The translations under genes and the position numbers were made by a program. 64,000 bases of DNA from Leptolyngbya ohadii IS1 (GTDB lineage Bacteria; Cyanobacteriota; Cyanobacteriia; Elainellales; Elainellaceae): positions 1,113,501-1,177,500 of the forward strand of contig NZ_NKFP01000001.1 in assembly GCF_002215035.1 (NCBI RefSeq), written 5' to 3'. Position 1 is the stretch's first letter, and every line of letters begins with the position of its first letter. The notes below the pieces were generated by a model. It was given only the letters and a program-made list of their open reading frames with translations. It made no database searches and was not told where the DNA came from. Shown here one piece after another: positions 1 through 8,563 of this stretch.

Positions 1-434
1 GCTAGCTGGATATGAAATTGAGCAGAAAGCCGCGTTAAACGGGGCAGGTCTTGCGTTTCACAGGCTTGTCGTTCCTCTGCAACCAGCTGGCGAAGGCTAT
101 CAATCTGCTTGCGATTAATGGTTTGGGTGACATTTCGCACGATCGCCGCTTCCAGCAGTCGCCAGACCGCATAGATTTGTCGAGCTTCTTCCAGAGAAAG
201 CGCTGCCACAAAAGCGCCCCGATTGGGTTCTAGCTTCACGAGACGATCGTGGGAAAGCCGCTGTAATACCTGTCGAATAATGGTTCGGCTCACTCCGTAA
301 TGTTCAGCCAGAAGATTCTCGCCTAGCTTTGTGTCGGGCGGCAGTTTCCGTTCCAAAATAGCGTTGTACAAATCATCGTAGATGACATCCTCAGTGGGTT
401 TGTTTTTAGACTCTGCTGGTCTTGCGGTTGTCAT
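1..434 (-). CDS. GntR-family transcriptional regulator, FCD subfamily (C-terminus off the window)
   Basis: I translated the open frame from the ATG at 434 leftward; about 144 residues are present and the frame is still open at base 1. The first ~75 residues form the winged helix-turn-helix of GntR proteins (DVIYDDLYNAILERKLPPD, then LLAEHYGVSRTIIRQVLQRL, then a LVKLEPNRGAFVA wing). The following helices (EEARQIYAVWRLLEAAIVRN) are the start of an FCD effector-binding domain, which in this family binds small organic acids or related ligands. It is divergent from the PotABCD-like importer at 973, so by position it probably controls that operon and itself. No good ribosome site is visible before the ATG. 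The subfamily call is secure; the ligand is unknown. Confidence 0.9.
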   Translation of the reverse strand, partial: MTTARPAESKNKPTEDVIYDDLYNAILERKLPPDTKLGENLLAEHYGVSRTIIRQVLQRLSHDRLVKLEPNRGAFVAALSLEEARQIYAVWRLLEAAIVRNVTQTINRKQIDSLRQLVAEERQACETQDLPRLTRLSAQFHIQL

Positions 435-553
435 AGAAGTTGTAATTGGCGCAGGGGTGAGCGATCGGGGCAGAGCTTATGAACCAATAAAAACTTGAAT
501 CAGCGGAGACAGAACACACCCAGCAATGGAGTTCCCCGGACAAAACGTAAGGA

Positions 554-581
554 CATCGTACACAGTTCATCGTACACAATT
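554..581. repeat. 14-bp tandem direct repeat (CATCGTACACAGTT / CATCGTACACAATT)
   Basis: Two copies differ at one base, directly adjacent. They lie 120 bp upstream of the GntR regulator start. The GTACAC core resembles a half of the palindromes at 799-821 but is not itself a perfect palindrome. It may be an accessory operator or simply a slippage repeat. Confidence 0.45.
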
Positions 582-798
582 TTTGTTCACAGTTTATCCT
601 TTAGCGAACTTGTCCCATGCAGGCTACAGGTTTCCTCAAAGAATGTTAAGGGACTTTGATAATGAGAGCTGATTATTGTGCCCTGATATACAAATTGCAA
701 TTTAGAACTTCTGTAGGTTTTTATAGAGTACCGTAAGAAATAAATCGACAGAGAAGACGCCATAAGTCTAAATCTATCGATTTTTTTAAGACAACTTG

Positions 799-821
799 TT
801 GTATACAATCCTTGTATACAT
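799..821. promoter_or_regulatory. Paired operator candidates for the GntR/FCD regulator
   Basis: TTGTATACAA (799-808) is a perfect palindrome, and TTGTATACAT (812-821) follows with the same phase 13 bp later. FCD-type GntR proteins commonly bind short palindromes of the form TNGTNNNACNA or TTGTATACAA-like sites. The position, 150 bp upstream of the importer and next to a divergent FCD regulator gene, fits. Binding is inferred, not shown. Confidence 0.55.
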
Positions 822-972
822 ATCCTCCGTGGTCCCGTTTAATTCTTGAGTTCCCAGACCCGTTCAGGAAGTCATTGCATCAGCAAAGCTTCCCTGTTGC
901 AGATGTTCGATTGCGCTCTGTTTTCCCCTGTATCGAGTTACTGTCCCTAGTCACTGTTTTTGAGGCTGGCTT

Positions 973-2127
973 ATGAAAACGCTGTCCGGCTCTTCGTCTC
1001 CCCCGGTTGCTTCAGCCCAAGTTGCTTCCCCGGCTTCGGTATTGTCCTCAGGGCATCCTTTAACCATCGACCACGTTACCCATCAGTTTGGTAGTTTCGT
1101 AGCGCTGAAACAGATCAACCTGGAGATTCAGCCCGGTGAACTGGTCGCCCTGCTGGGTCCAAGCGGCTGCGGCAAAACAACCCTGCTGCGAGCGATCGCT
1201 GGATTTATTAAGCCTAGCAGCGGGCATATCCTGATTGACGGGCAGCGGGTTGAGCATGTCCCCACCAACAAGCGCGGGATCGGGGTTGTGTTCCAGAACT
1301 ATGCGCTATTTCCGCATATGACCGTACAGGACAACGTTGCCTATGGACTGCGAGCGCAGGGGTTTAACGGGGCACTGGTGAATGCCAAAGTCGAAGAGAT
1401 GCTGGCGCTGGTTAAACTGAGCCAAATGCGCGATCGGTTTCCCAGTCAGCTTTCGGGAGGTCAGCAGCAGCGAGTCGCGCTCGCAAGGGCACTGGCAGTC
1501 GAACCCAGAATTCTACTGCTGGATGAATCGTTTAGCGCTCTAGATAAAAATCTGCGTCTGGATATGCAGATTGAAGTTAAGCGATTGGTTAAGCAGCAGG
1601 GCATCACCACCATCTTTGTCACCCATGACCAGGAGGAAGCTCTGAGCATGGCGGATCGAATTGCAGTCATGTCTCAGGGGGTGGTGCAGCAGTTTGGAAC
1701 GCCGACCGAGATTTACGATCGTCCTGCCTCTGTCTTTGTCAGTCAGTTTGTGGGGACGTCTAATCTAATTCCGGCAACGCTGATGGGCTGGGACGAGGAC
1801 GGTATGGGCGTGATGGATATTGAGCCGGGGAGTTCGCTGCGGGTCGGACTGCAAATCGAACCCACGGTTGGCGAATCCCTGCATCTGTCAGTTCGTCCTG
1901 AAAACTTCTGCATCTTTGCTGAACCGGCTCCACATCGTTTGGCAGGGACGATCGAAGTCGTTTTGCCGCTCGGATCGACGACAGTTTACGACATTCGGAC
2001 GCTCAGTGGGATTGAGGTGAAGGTGACACAGCCTCGCACCGCTGGATCTCCGCTTCTGGAGCCAGGACAACAGGTGTATCTGGAGCTTGTCTCTCCGCAA
2101 GCCTGTGCCGTTTTCACAAACGAGTAG
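973..2127 (+). CDS. ABC transporter ATP-binding protein, PotA/spermidine-putrescine type
   Basis: ATPase subunit of a type I importer, acting at the cytoplasmic face of the inner membrane. The 384 residues show Walker A GPSGCGKTT at about 62-70, the Q-loop in VVFQNYALFP near 107, the signature LSGGQ at 160-164, Walker B ILLLDE at 180-185 followed by SFSALD (Ser where most have Pro), and the switch His in FVTHDQEEA. A TOBE-type domain fills the last ~110 residues. The first ~30 residues are a Ser/Pro/Ala-rich extension not typical of the family. It heads an operon with a binding protein and two permeases, all on the same strand. PotA-like ATPases also serve thiamine, iron and phosphonate systems, so the substrate is open. 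Confidence 0.93.
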   Translation: MKTLSGSSSPPVASAQVASPASVLSSGHPLTIDHVTHQFGSFVALKQINLEIQPGELVALLGPSGCGKTTLLRAIAGFIKPSSGHILIDGQRVEHVPTNKRGIGVVFQNYALFPHMTVQDNVAYGLRAQGFNGALVNAKVEEMLALVKLSQMRDRFPSQLSGGQQQRVALARALAVEPRILLLDESFSALDKNLRLDMQIEVKRLVKQQGITTIFVTHDQEEALSMADRIAVMSQGVVQQFGTPTEIYDRPASVFVSQFVGTSNLIPATLMGWDEDGMGVMDIEPGSSLRVGLQIEPTVGESLHLSVRPENFCIFAEPAPHRLAGTIEVVLPLGSTTVYDIRTLSGIEVKVTQPRTAGSPLLEPGQQVYLELVSPQACAVFTNE

Positions 2128-2228
2128 TTTTTATTTCGGGTTTGCTGATTTTCCTCGCGTTTCGATCGATCATCATCGCTGGGTGCGATCGAGGATTCGC
2201 GAAAGCTTCTCATGCATTGCTTCGTGTC

Positions 2229-2332
2229 GTTCGCTCAAGCTTATCCGCTAAAGTCCGTTCGCTCAGGTTAATTCGTTCAAGTCTACTCGCTCAAGTTAAT
2301 TCGCTCAATATTCGTTCAAGATTCATTCACAG
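2229..2332 (+). repeat. Degenerate tandem repeat, 14-bp then 11-bp units (TTCGCTCAAG core)
   Basis: Five 14-bp units (for example GTTCGCTCAAGCTT at 2229-2242 and ATTCGTTCAAGTCT at 2271-2284) run into three shorter units of 11-12 bp ending at 2332. They fill most of the 222-bp gap between the ATPase and binding-protein genes, ending just before the GGAGG ribosome site. An open frame runs through them but has no family resemblance. Replication slippage is the simplest origin; an effect on operon mRNA stability is possible. Confidence 0.7.
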
Positions 2333-2349
2333 CTTATTGGAGGTTTCCC

Positions 2350-3483
2350 ATGTCCGATCGGTTTATACAGCGGATGTCTCGTCGTACGGTTCTGGGTGCA
2401 GGTTTATTCCTTGGTACAAGCTGGGCACTGAAATCCTGTACTGCTGCAACGGCTCCCAGTGGAACGACCCAAGCCAATTCGTCTTCAGAACCAAATGCCG
2501 GAGGTGCAACGGGTGGACAGGTTGTGACAGCTTCCTTCCCCGGCACCACAGAAAATTTGTTTCGGGACAAGCTAGCTCCCCTGTTCAGCCAGACTGGAAA
2601 GGGGCAGTTAAGCGTCGTGCCGCTGCTGGCATTTGAGCAGGTCGCTCGTCTGAAGGCTGCACCGGACAATCCGCCTTTTGACGTGGTGTTCCTGGACGAC
2701 GGACAAACGGATATTGCGATGAAGGCAGGCTTGATTCAGCCCTTCCCGGCAGACCGCAGCAGCGGTTTCAGCAACGTGGATTCCTCCTTCCTCGGCAAGC
2801 AAGGACTCGCTCCCATTTTCTATATGCAGGGTGTGGTGATTGGCTACAACCCGGAGCGGGTGAAAACGCCGCCCAAAGCCTGGGAAGCTCTGCTTGACTC
2901 CAATCTGGATGGACGGCTCGGACTGGTAAGCATGAATAGCGTTCTGGGCACCTCGTTTATGGTGGAGATGGCAAAGCTCAAGGGCGGCAGCGAATCCGAC
3001 ATTGAGCCAGCTTTTGCAGCCCTAAAGCAGATCCTGTCGAAGGTGGGCGGTGTTGCGGCAAATCCGGGGGCGCTCTCAACGCTGTTCCAGCAGGGCGAAG
3101 TGGATGTTGCTCCCATGTGGCACAACGATGTGCTGTCCCTGAAGGCGAAGGGCATTCCGGTGGAGTGGGTGGTGCCGGAGTCGGGCATGATTGCTGCGCG
3201 TTATAGCCTTAACCTGGTGAGCAAACCGAAATCGGGGGTGGATGCTGCGGCTGCCTACGTTGAAACAGCACTGGGCAAGGAAGCACAATCTATTCTGTCA
3301 GCTTCGCCCTACTACTTTGTGCCCTCCGATAAAACGGTACAGCTTGATGCAGCCATTACCGAAAAGATTGGCGCGAAAACGTCCACGGAGTTTATTCAAA
3401 AAGCCAATGTGCTGGACTGGGCAACAATTAACCAGCAGCGATCGACCTGGATCGAGCGATTCAATAAGGAAGTGAAGGTCTAA
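2350..3483 (+). CDS. ABC transporter substrate-binding protein, PotD/SBP_bac_8-like, Tat signal
   Basis: Periplasmic solute receptor for the importer, 377 residues. The N-terminus has a twin-arginine motif (SRRTVLGAG, Arg11-Arg12) and a hydrophobic stretch ending at Cys30 (ALKSC), which could also be lipidated although it is not an ideal lipobox. The mature part has the extracellular solute-binding fold typical of polyamine/iron/thiamine-type receptors: FDVVFLDDGQTDIAMKAGLI and VVIGYNPERV segments. A strong GGAGG site lies 6 bp before the ATG. The permeases follow. Folding before export through Tat would suit a cofactor- or metal-containing ligand, but that is inference. Confidence 0.88.
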   Translation: MSDRFIQRMSRRTVLGAGLFLGTSWALKSCTAATAPSGTTQANSSSEPNAGGATGGQVVTASFPGTTENLFRDKLAPLFSQTGKGQLSVVPLLAFEQVARLKAAPDNPPFDVVFLDDGQTDIAMKAGLIQPFPADRSSGFSNVDSSFLGKQGLAPIFYMQGVVIGYNPERVKTPPKAWEALLDSNLDGRLGLVSMNSVLGTSFMVEMAKLKGGSESDIEPAFAALKQILSKVGGVAANPGALSTLFQQGEVDVAPMWHNDVLSLKAKGIPVEWVVPESGMIAARYSLNLVSKPKSGVDAAAAYVETALGKEAQSILSASPYYFVPSDKTVQLDAAITEKIGAKTSTEFIQKANVLDWATINQQRSTWIERFNKEVKV

Positions 3484-3522
3484 TTCCAGGATAACGATCG
3501 GGCAAATTTTAGGAGAAGCACG

Positions 3523-4392
3523 ATGAGCAGCACCGCTGGATTGAAGTCTAGAATTCCGTCTTTGTTTGCCCTGCGAGAATGGCAGTTGACCCTGCCGCTT
3601 GCTCTGTTTCTCGGTTTGTTTTATCTGGCTCCTTTGCTGCTGATGGCGGTTGTCAGCGTATCTCAGCAGGGTGTGTCGGGCATATCCTTTGCCAGCTATG
3701 TGCAGTTTCTCAGCGACCCCACCAATCTGAAAATCCTGTTTGACACGATTTGGATGGGAACGCAGGTAACGCTGCTTTGTCTGCTCATCGGCTATCCGCT
3801 GGCGTATGTGTATTCGCGGGCGAATGCGGGTTGGCAAAAAGTGCTGACCTTTTTGATTCTGCTGCCGCTGCTGACCAGTGCGGTGGTGCGAACCTTTGCC
3901 TGGATTGTGATTTTGGGACGGGAAGGCATTGTGAATTCTGCGTTGCTGGGATTAGGACTGGCGGAAAACCCAATTCGCTTGCTGTTTACCCATCAGGGCG
4001 TGGTGATTGCCCTGGCGCAGGTTCAGCTTCCCATGATGGTGCTGCCGCTCGTTTCTGCAATGACACGCGTTGATCTAAACCTGGAGTATGCGTCTGCTAG
4101 CCTGGGCGCGGGAGCCTGGCAGACCTTCCGCAAAATTGCACTGCCGCTCAGTTTACCGGGCATTACGGCGGGCTGTTTGTTGACTTATGCGCTGTCGGTT
4201 AGCTCATTTGTTACGCCGTCTATCATCGGTGGTTCCAGTATTCTGTATATGCCGACGTTCATCTATCAGCAGGCGATGGTGTTGGTGAACTGGCCGCTTG
4301 CCGCTGCGGTTTCGATCATTCTGCTGATTACTGTTCTAACGATCGTGATTGCGTTTAATTCCCTCGATCGCGTTTCGCGGAGGTATCAATAA
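3523..4392 (+). CDS. ABC transporter permease, PotB-like
   Basis: Inner-membrane permease of 289 residues with about six hydrophobic segments. A cytoplasmic EAA-type coupling loop is visible as SASLGAGAWQTFRKIALPLS around residue 195, which docks on the ATPase. An AGGAG ribosome site precedes the ATG by a few bases. Its stop codon overlaps the start of the next permease (TAATG at 4390-4394), a sign of translational coupling. Same operon as the binding protein 39 bp upstream. Confidence 0.93.
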   Translation: MSSTAGLKSRIPSLFALREWQLTLPLALFLGLFYLAPLLLMAVVSVSQQGVSGISFASYVQFLSDPTNLKILFDTIWMGTQVTLLCLLIGYPLAYVYSRANAGWQKVLTFLILLPLLTSAVVRTFAWIVILGREGIVNSALLGLGLAENPIRLLFTHQGVVIALAQVQLPMMVLPLVSAMTRVDLNLEYASASLGAGAWQTFRKIALPLSLPGITAGCLLTYALSVSSFVTPSIIGGSSILYMPTFIYQQAMVLVNWPLAAAVSIILLITVLTIVIAFNSLDRVSRRYQ

Positions 4393-5243
4393 TGTCTACT
4401 TCTCTACCGACCAAATCGGTTTCTGTAAAACAGGGCGCGATCGATTGGGAGACGCTTTCGTTTCGGGTTCTCATTGCGCTGGGTGCGGCGATTGCCATGC
4501 TGTTTCTCACCCTGCCGACGATCGTGGTGCTGGTTGCGTCATTTAGTTCAGGTGAAACGCTGAAGTTTCCGCCGCCCGGATTTTCCCTGCGCTGGTACGC
4601 CTCGCTGATTAACTTTCCCGAAATTCATGAGGCTGCCTGGAACAGCTTTCTGCTGGCGAGTTTAACGACGCTGGTTTGTGTGACGCTGGGGGTTGCCGTA
4701 TCGCTGCCGCTGACACGCAGCCGAAGCCGTTGGATACAGGCAGTGGATGCCCTGGTGATGTCGCCGCTGGTGCTGCCTGGATTAGCGGTGGGTTTAGCCC
4801 TGCTCTTGTTTTTTAACCTGATTGGCTGGCAGCTCTCCCTCACAACGCTGATGATTTCCCACGTCGTAATTTGTGCGCCCTACGTGGTGCGGACGACGGC
4901 TGCCAGCCTTTCCCAGATTGGCGGATCGTTGAGCGAAGCATCCACCAGTTTAGGAGCAAATCCGTTCTACACTTTCTGGCACGTCACGTTTCCCCTGGCG
5001 CAGCGAGGTATTATTGCCGGGGCATTTATTACGTTTCTCACTTCGTTTGATAATCTCACCGTTTCGCTGTTTCTTTCGGATGCGCGGACTGCTGTACTGC
5101 CAATTCGGATGTGGTCGATGATTGAGAACAATCTGGATGTTCGCACGGCTGCGATCTCCGGTGTCCTGATTATCATCACGGCAATTTTGATGATTTTAAT
5201 GGAGCGATTCGCTGGATTATCCCAGTTTGTGATGAAGAAGTAG
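4392..5243 (+). CDS. ABC transporter permease, PotC-like
   Basis: Second inner-membrane permease, 283 residues and about six membrane segments. The coupling loop reads EASTSLGANPFYTFWHVTF around residue 180, and the conserved FITFLTSFDNLTVSLF segment of PotC/PhnV/AfuB-type permeases follows. The start overlaps the stop of the preceding permease by one base. The set of one ATPase, one receptor and two different permeases is complete. Confidence 0.93.
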   Translation: MSTSLPTKSVSVKQGAIDWETLSFRVLIALGAAIAMLFLTLPTIVVLVASFSSGETLKFPPPGFSLRWYASLINFPEIHEAAWNSFLLASLTTLVCVTLGVAVSLPLTRSRSRWIQAVDALVMSPLVLPGLAVGLALLLFFNLIGWQLSLTTLMISHVVICAPYVVRTTAASLSQIGGSLSEASTSLGANPFYTFWHVTFPLAQRGIIAGAFITFLTSFDNLTVSLFLSDARTAVLPIRMWSMIENNLDVRTAAISGVLIIITAILMILMERFAGLSQFVMKK

Positions 5244-5256
5244 CTGTAATGAAAAA

Positions 5257-5904
5257 ATGACCGAAAAAGTAAGCGTTCAATCCCCCATGCTTTCCTTTGT
5301 GCCGTCCGAAATGCCCGACCCGGCACCCTATCACCTGTTGACGAGCGTTGTCGCTCCTCGTCCGATCGCCTGGGTTTCGACTATCAGTGCGGCAGGGGTT
5401 CCCAATCTTGCGCCCTATTCGTTCTACAATGCCGTGGCTGGATTTCCGCCCACCATTATGTTTTCAGTTGCCTATCGGCGACGGGAACCGAGGGAGAAAG
5501 ACACACTCCGAAATATCCGTGAAGTGGGGGAATTTGTTTCCCATATTGTGGATGCTGCCGGTGCAAATGCAATGATGCAAACGGCGATCGAATGGGAATC
5601 GAACGTTAATGAATTTGATAAAGCGGAACTGGAGACCGTCCCTGCCATCGATGTTCGTCCCCTGCGGATTGCCGCTGCACCCGTAGCGATGGAATGTAAG
5701 GTGACACAGATTGTTCCTGTGGAAGGGGCAACGAACGTGATGGTGCTGGGTCGCGTTCTGCGATTCCATATTCGGGAAGACCTGTATCGATCGGACTTAG
5801 GTTTGGTAGATACGGTGCGAATGCAGCCGATTACCCGTCTGGGTGGGTCAGTGGAGTACACGCGGATTGGTGAGCTGTTTCACCTGGAAATGCCTGCCCA
5901 TTAA
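5257..5904 (+). CDS. Flavin reductase-like domain protein (DIM6/NTAB family)
   Basis: A 215-residue cytoplasmic protein that should bind FMN and either reduce it with NAD(P)H or carry it as flavoredoxin. The diagnostic N-terminal motif PRPIAWVSTISAAGVPNLAP is followed by YSFYNAVAGFPPTIMFSV, as in flavin reductase-like domains. It starts 13 bp after the permease stop, so it is probably the last gene of the importer operon. That placement suggests the imported compound is used by a flavin-dependent oxygenase or by this protein itself, but no oxygenase gene is adjacent. Family call firm, role inferred. Confidence 0.87.
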   Translation: MTEKVSVQSPMLSFVPSEMPDPAPYHLLTSVVAPRPIAWVSTISAAGVPNLAPYSFYNAVAGFPPTIMFSVAYRRREPREKDTLRNIREVGEFVSHIVDAAGANAMMQTAIEWESNVNEFDKAELETVPAIDVRPLRIAAAPVAMECKVTQIVPVEGATNVMVLGRVLRFHIREDLYRSDLGLVDTVRMQPITRLGGSVEYTRIGELFHLEMPAH

Positions 5905-5910
5905 AACTTC

Positions 5911-6094
5911 GGCGTTGCTGAATTAAGGGATGAATGGTGCAAATCGAAGTCCTGCACGCCCCCTAAATCCCCCAAGTTTGGGGGACTTTGAAATCGGCAG
6001 AATTGCCTGCCGCTATGGAAATGCTGGCATTTGTTTGGTTTTCCCCAGAATTGGGGGGTTAGGGGGGCGATTCATACGCCTATTCAGCAACGCC
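5911..6094. mobile_element. MITE-like element with terminal inverted repeats, 184 bp
   Basis: The ends are perfect 13-bp inverted repeats: GGCGTTGCTGAAT at 5911-5923 and its complement ATTCAGCAACGCC at 6082-6094. Inside, ATGAAT and a C-rich arm (5958-5989, CGCCCCCTAAATCCCCC then a TTTGGGGG return) are mirrored by 6042-6069 (CCCCAGAATTGGGG then TTAGGGGGGC). No transposase is encoded. It sits between two convergent genes, starting 6 bp after one stop and ending 18 bp from the other. A related arm recurs at 17667-17702. Confidence 0.75.
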
Positions 6095-6112
6095 AAAACT
6101 TCCGCTCCCCGA

Positions 6113-7111
6113 TCAGCTCAGGAAAGAGCGCGACATTTGCTCTAAAACTTCCCGCAGCGCAGCATCCTGTCTGGCTTCGACGACCTGGCGCACCCGCTGC
6201 CACAATGCCCGATCCTGAACGTGAATCCCCATTGCTGCGATCGCCTCTTTCGCATCCCCCGGTCTAGCTTCAGCGATTTGGGTTAGCAGAAATTCAATCG
6301 CGTCGGGTTGGCGCAGGGTGGCGATCGCCAGAATTCCGGTTTTGCGAAGCTGTGGGTCGCGAATGCTTTTCCACCAATCTCTCAAAATAGGAAACGCTTC
6401 GTTCAATCGCGATTCTGATAGGGCTAACGCGGCGGCTTCTGCCTGCTCTGCTGTTCCCAGGTTCATCGTCGTTCGAGCGTAAAGGACATCCTCTACTAGC
6501 GGGAGGGACTGCGTTGGTGCCAGTTGCAGCAGGGCAAGAAGGCACTCGGACAAAACGGGGGATGTATCGCCAACTTTGACCCGCAACCGCAGCAGCGGCA
6601 CACCCTGATCATTTTCGCTGTAGGCGATCGCGCGTGCTGCCCCAATTCGAGCTTCGGGTTCGGGGTCGGCTAACAAATCGCCCAGTTCCACCATCACCTG
6701 CGGAAAATTCATTCGCACCAGCCCCAGCGCACAGGTACCTCGCAGTCGAGGAGCTGTATCCGTCGTTCCGCCCCAGACGGGTTCTGGCTGAATGTGCCGA
6801 ATGCCTTTAAGAAATAGCGTTTCATCGCTGTATTCCAGTCGGTAGAGCGTCTCTGCAATGGCTTGTTTTGCCAAGCAGCCAGGATCGCTATCCTTCGGTT
6901 TGACCAGAAAGCGATCGAAGGCAGTCACCAGATCGGGAATCAAGGCATAGAGTTCAGCCTGCGCTACGAGTCCAGCCGCCTGAGCCACAGCGATGGAATA
7001 TTTGCTGCTTAAAATCTGGTGCAGTACAGCCTGCCCTGCTTCAGAAGCGGGGTCTGAGCGAATCTGATTTAAGCTTGCGATCGATTCTTCCAGTTTGCGG
7101 GATTTGGGCAT
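6113..7111 (-). CDS. HEAT-repeat protein
   Basis: A 332-residue all-helical repeat protein, probably cytoplasmic. Successive units of ~30 residues with the HEAT/PBS-lyase-like pattern are visible: LVAQAELYALIPDLVTAF, LAKQAIAETLYRLEYSD, LRGTCALGLVRMNFPQVMVEL, ARIGAARAIAYSENDQGVPLL, RKTGILAIATLRQPDAIEFLL and AKEAIAAMGIHVQ. Such proteins in cyanobacteria act as scaffolds or as bilin lyases, but no phycobilisome gene is nearby, so I give no enzyme role. It lies 15 bp downstream of the membrane-protein gene on the same strand and probably shares its transcript. Confidence 0.8.
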   Translation of the reverse strand: MPKSRKLEESIASLNQIRSDPASEAGQAVLHQILSSKYSIAVAQAAGLVAQAELYALIPDLVTAFDRFLVKPKDSDPGCLAKQAIAETLYRLEYSDETLFLKGIRHIQPEPVWGGTTDTAPRLRGTCALGLVRMNFPQVMVELGDLLADPEPEARIGAARAIAYSENDQGVPLLRLRVKVGDTSPVLSECLLALLQLAPTQSLPLVEDVLYARTTMNLGTAEQAEAAALALSESRLNEAFPILRDWWKSIRDPQLRKTGILAIATLRQPDAIEFLLTQIAEARPGDAKEAIAAMGIHVQDRALWQRVRQVVEARQDAALREVLEQMSRSFLS

Positions 7112-7126
7112 AGAGGTTTTTGGGAT

Positions 7127-8098
7127 TTACTGAGCGCAGCCTGCTCCGATTTCTTCCGGTCGGAGAATCATAAGCTGATCCCCATAGCTGGCTCGAATTG
7201 CCAACACGGGTGGATGGATTTCCTCTGAAGCAGTGGTTGGATCGAGGGCAAGAGTCGGAAAGAGATAAATCCAGCTATTTGCTTCCAGGAGCAGTCGCCA
7301 AACTCGCGGAGGCGATAGCTTGGGGCTGTTGATGATTTCCTGTCTCACTTCGTCAAACATCTCAACATCACCAATAATGCCAAATTCTCCCTGTTCTTCC
7401 CTTCCTTCTCCTGGAACCGTGTCTAGGCGGGTGAGTTCTGTAACCGTACCAAGCGATTGAAAATTACGGGCGATTGGACTATTTTTAATGGGCATGACCA
7501 ACGTGACCGCAGGCAATCGTGACCTGCACTGGTAGGCATCCCGCTGGGCATCCATTGTGCCTCGCCACTGGGCATAGAAGAAGAGAAAAACAAGTATCCA
7601 CGCAACTACCACTACATCGTTGACGAAGGACTCTAGAAGGCGAAAGGAGCTGCGCCGCAGAGGATTCCCCCGCAATAGCCATTGGCGGAACTGAACCAGC
7701 CAACCGCAAAGCTTGAGTCTACGAGAATGCTGCCGTCCAAAGCCGGATGACGGAGACGATCGATAGGGGGGCTGGGGTGTTTCAAACCGCTGTTCCGTGG
7801 GAATCTCCAGGTTTCGCAGCAGCAGTAGCGTTATGTAAATCGTAAGCGTCATGCCGAGCAGCAGCAGCACCGTTCTTAGAATAGAAGCGCTATCTGCTAG
7901 AAAAACCTGAATCGGAACAATCAGAAAGGAGTGGAAGGGGAAGCTGAGGGACATAATATCAAGCTGGAAATAGCCAAAGTACGCCCAGCGGTAAATCCAC
8001 CCCGTAAAGAACAGGGCAGCACCCAGTAAACCTACAACCCCTGCGAATTTTCCAAGAATGCTGCTTTCCTTAGCATTATCAATTGCGGAAGGAGACAT
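7127..8098 (-). CDS. Membrane protein of unknown function
   Basis: About 323 residues from the ATG at 8098, chosen because AGAGG lies 8 bp upstream; an in-frame start at 8170 lacks this. Three hydrophobic segments lie in the first half (VVGLLGAALFFTGWIY, FLIVPIQVFL with SILRTVLLLLGMTLTIYITL, and later VVVAWILVFLFFYAQW). A basic, Arg-rich cytoplasmic linker separates them. The C-terminal ~130 residues look soluble and end in a motif-poor region. I do not recognise a family. It is the first gene of a two-gene unit with the HEAT protein. Confidence 0.7.
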   Translation of the reverse strand: MSPSAIDNAKESSILGKFAGVVGLLGAALFFTGWIYRWAYFGYFQLDIMSLSFPFHSFLIVPIQVFLADSASILRTVLLLLGMTLTIYITLLLLRNLEIPTEQRFETPQPPYRSSPSSGFGRQHSRRLKLCGWLVQFRQWLLRGNPLRRSSFRLLESFVNDVVVVAWILVFLFFYAQWRGTMDAQRDAYQCRSRLPAVTLVMPIKNSPIARNFQSLGTVTELTRLDTVPGEGREEQGEFGIIGDVEMFDEVRQEIINSPKLSPPRVWRLLLEANSWIYLFPTLALDPTTASEEIHPPVLAIRASYGDQLMILRPEEIGAGCAQ

Positions 8099-8563
8099 AT
8101 CGTAATCCTCTTGTAATCCGGGGGGATGCAAAGACTGATCGACAGGCGGCGCTCCCTGACATCCCCTCACAGTTCATTTCCTGATAGGGAATAACTGCTG
8201 AGAAATAAAAGAATTGTGATCGAATGAAGCGTCATGAGTAGGATTACTTAAAATGTTAGATGTAGTTCATTGTTTTCTCGCAACCTATCTACAATTCTTA
8301 AGCTTTTTAACGAATCTATCGTTCTATTCCTGTTAGATCTAGGCTATGTAAGGGCGAGCATCTGCTGCACTGTATTTGTGGTTTGAATTGTAATTTAGAT
8401 TGTGATTTAGATTGTGGTTCAAACTAATTCAGCATTCTATATGCTATTCATTGCCGCAAACTACTCTGCAAGCGATATTTCTGTATGGCTCGTCATGTAG
8501 CTCACAGCTTGATCTGCCGTTCAAAATATCGTTGTTTCGGTATTTGAATACCGTTCGGAAGCT
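8099..8563. other. Divergent intergenic region, AT-rich
   Basis: No gene is seen. It must hold the promoters for the minus-strand membrane protein and the plus-strand secreted protein. A short imperfect tandem repeat with TTAGATTGTG units (about 8394-8419) is the only structure I notice. Confidence 0.4.

Larger units (their letters stand above)
435..972. promoter_or_regulatory. Divergent promoter region between gntR-type regulator and ABC operon
   Basis: This 538-bp AT-rich stretch has no convincing gene. It carries two sets of short repeats, listed separately: a 14-bp direct repeat near the regulator (554-581) and two TTGTATACA-type palindromes near the transporter (799-821). The layout suggests autoregulation plus control of the importer. 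The short open frame on the minus strand within it has no ribosome site and I do not accept it. Confidence 0.5.

Noticed and set aside
587-808. 73-codon minus-strand frame in the divergent region
   Set aside because: AT-rich promoter DNA, no ribosome site, and it runs through the operator candidates.
2142-2636. 164-codon plus-strand frame spanning the 14-bp repeats and the start of the binding protein
   Set aside because: It overlaps the Tat signal of the receptor in another frame and is mostly repeat-derived.
6031-6267. Short plus-strand frames in and after the MITE-like element
   Set aside because: They come from the inverted repeat and the antisense of the HEAT gene; no transposase motif (DDE) is seen.
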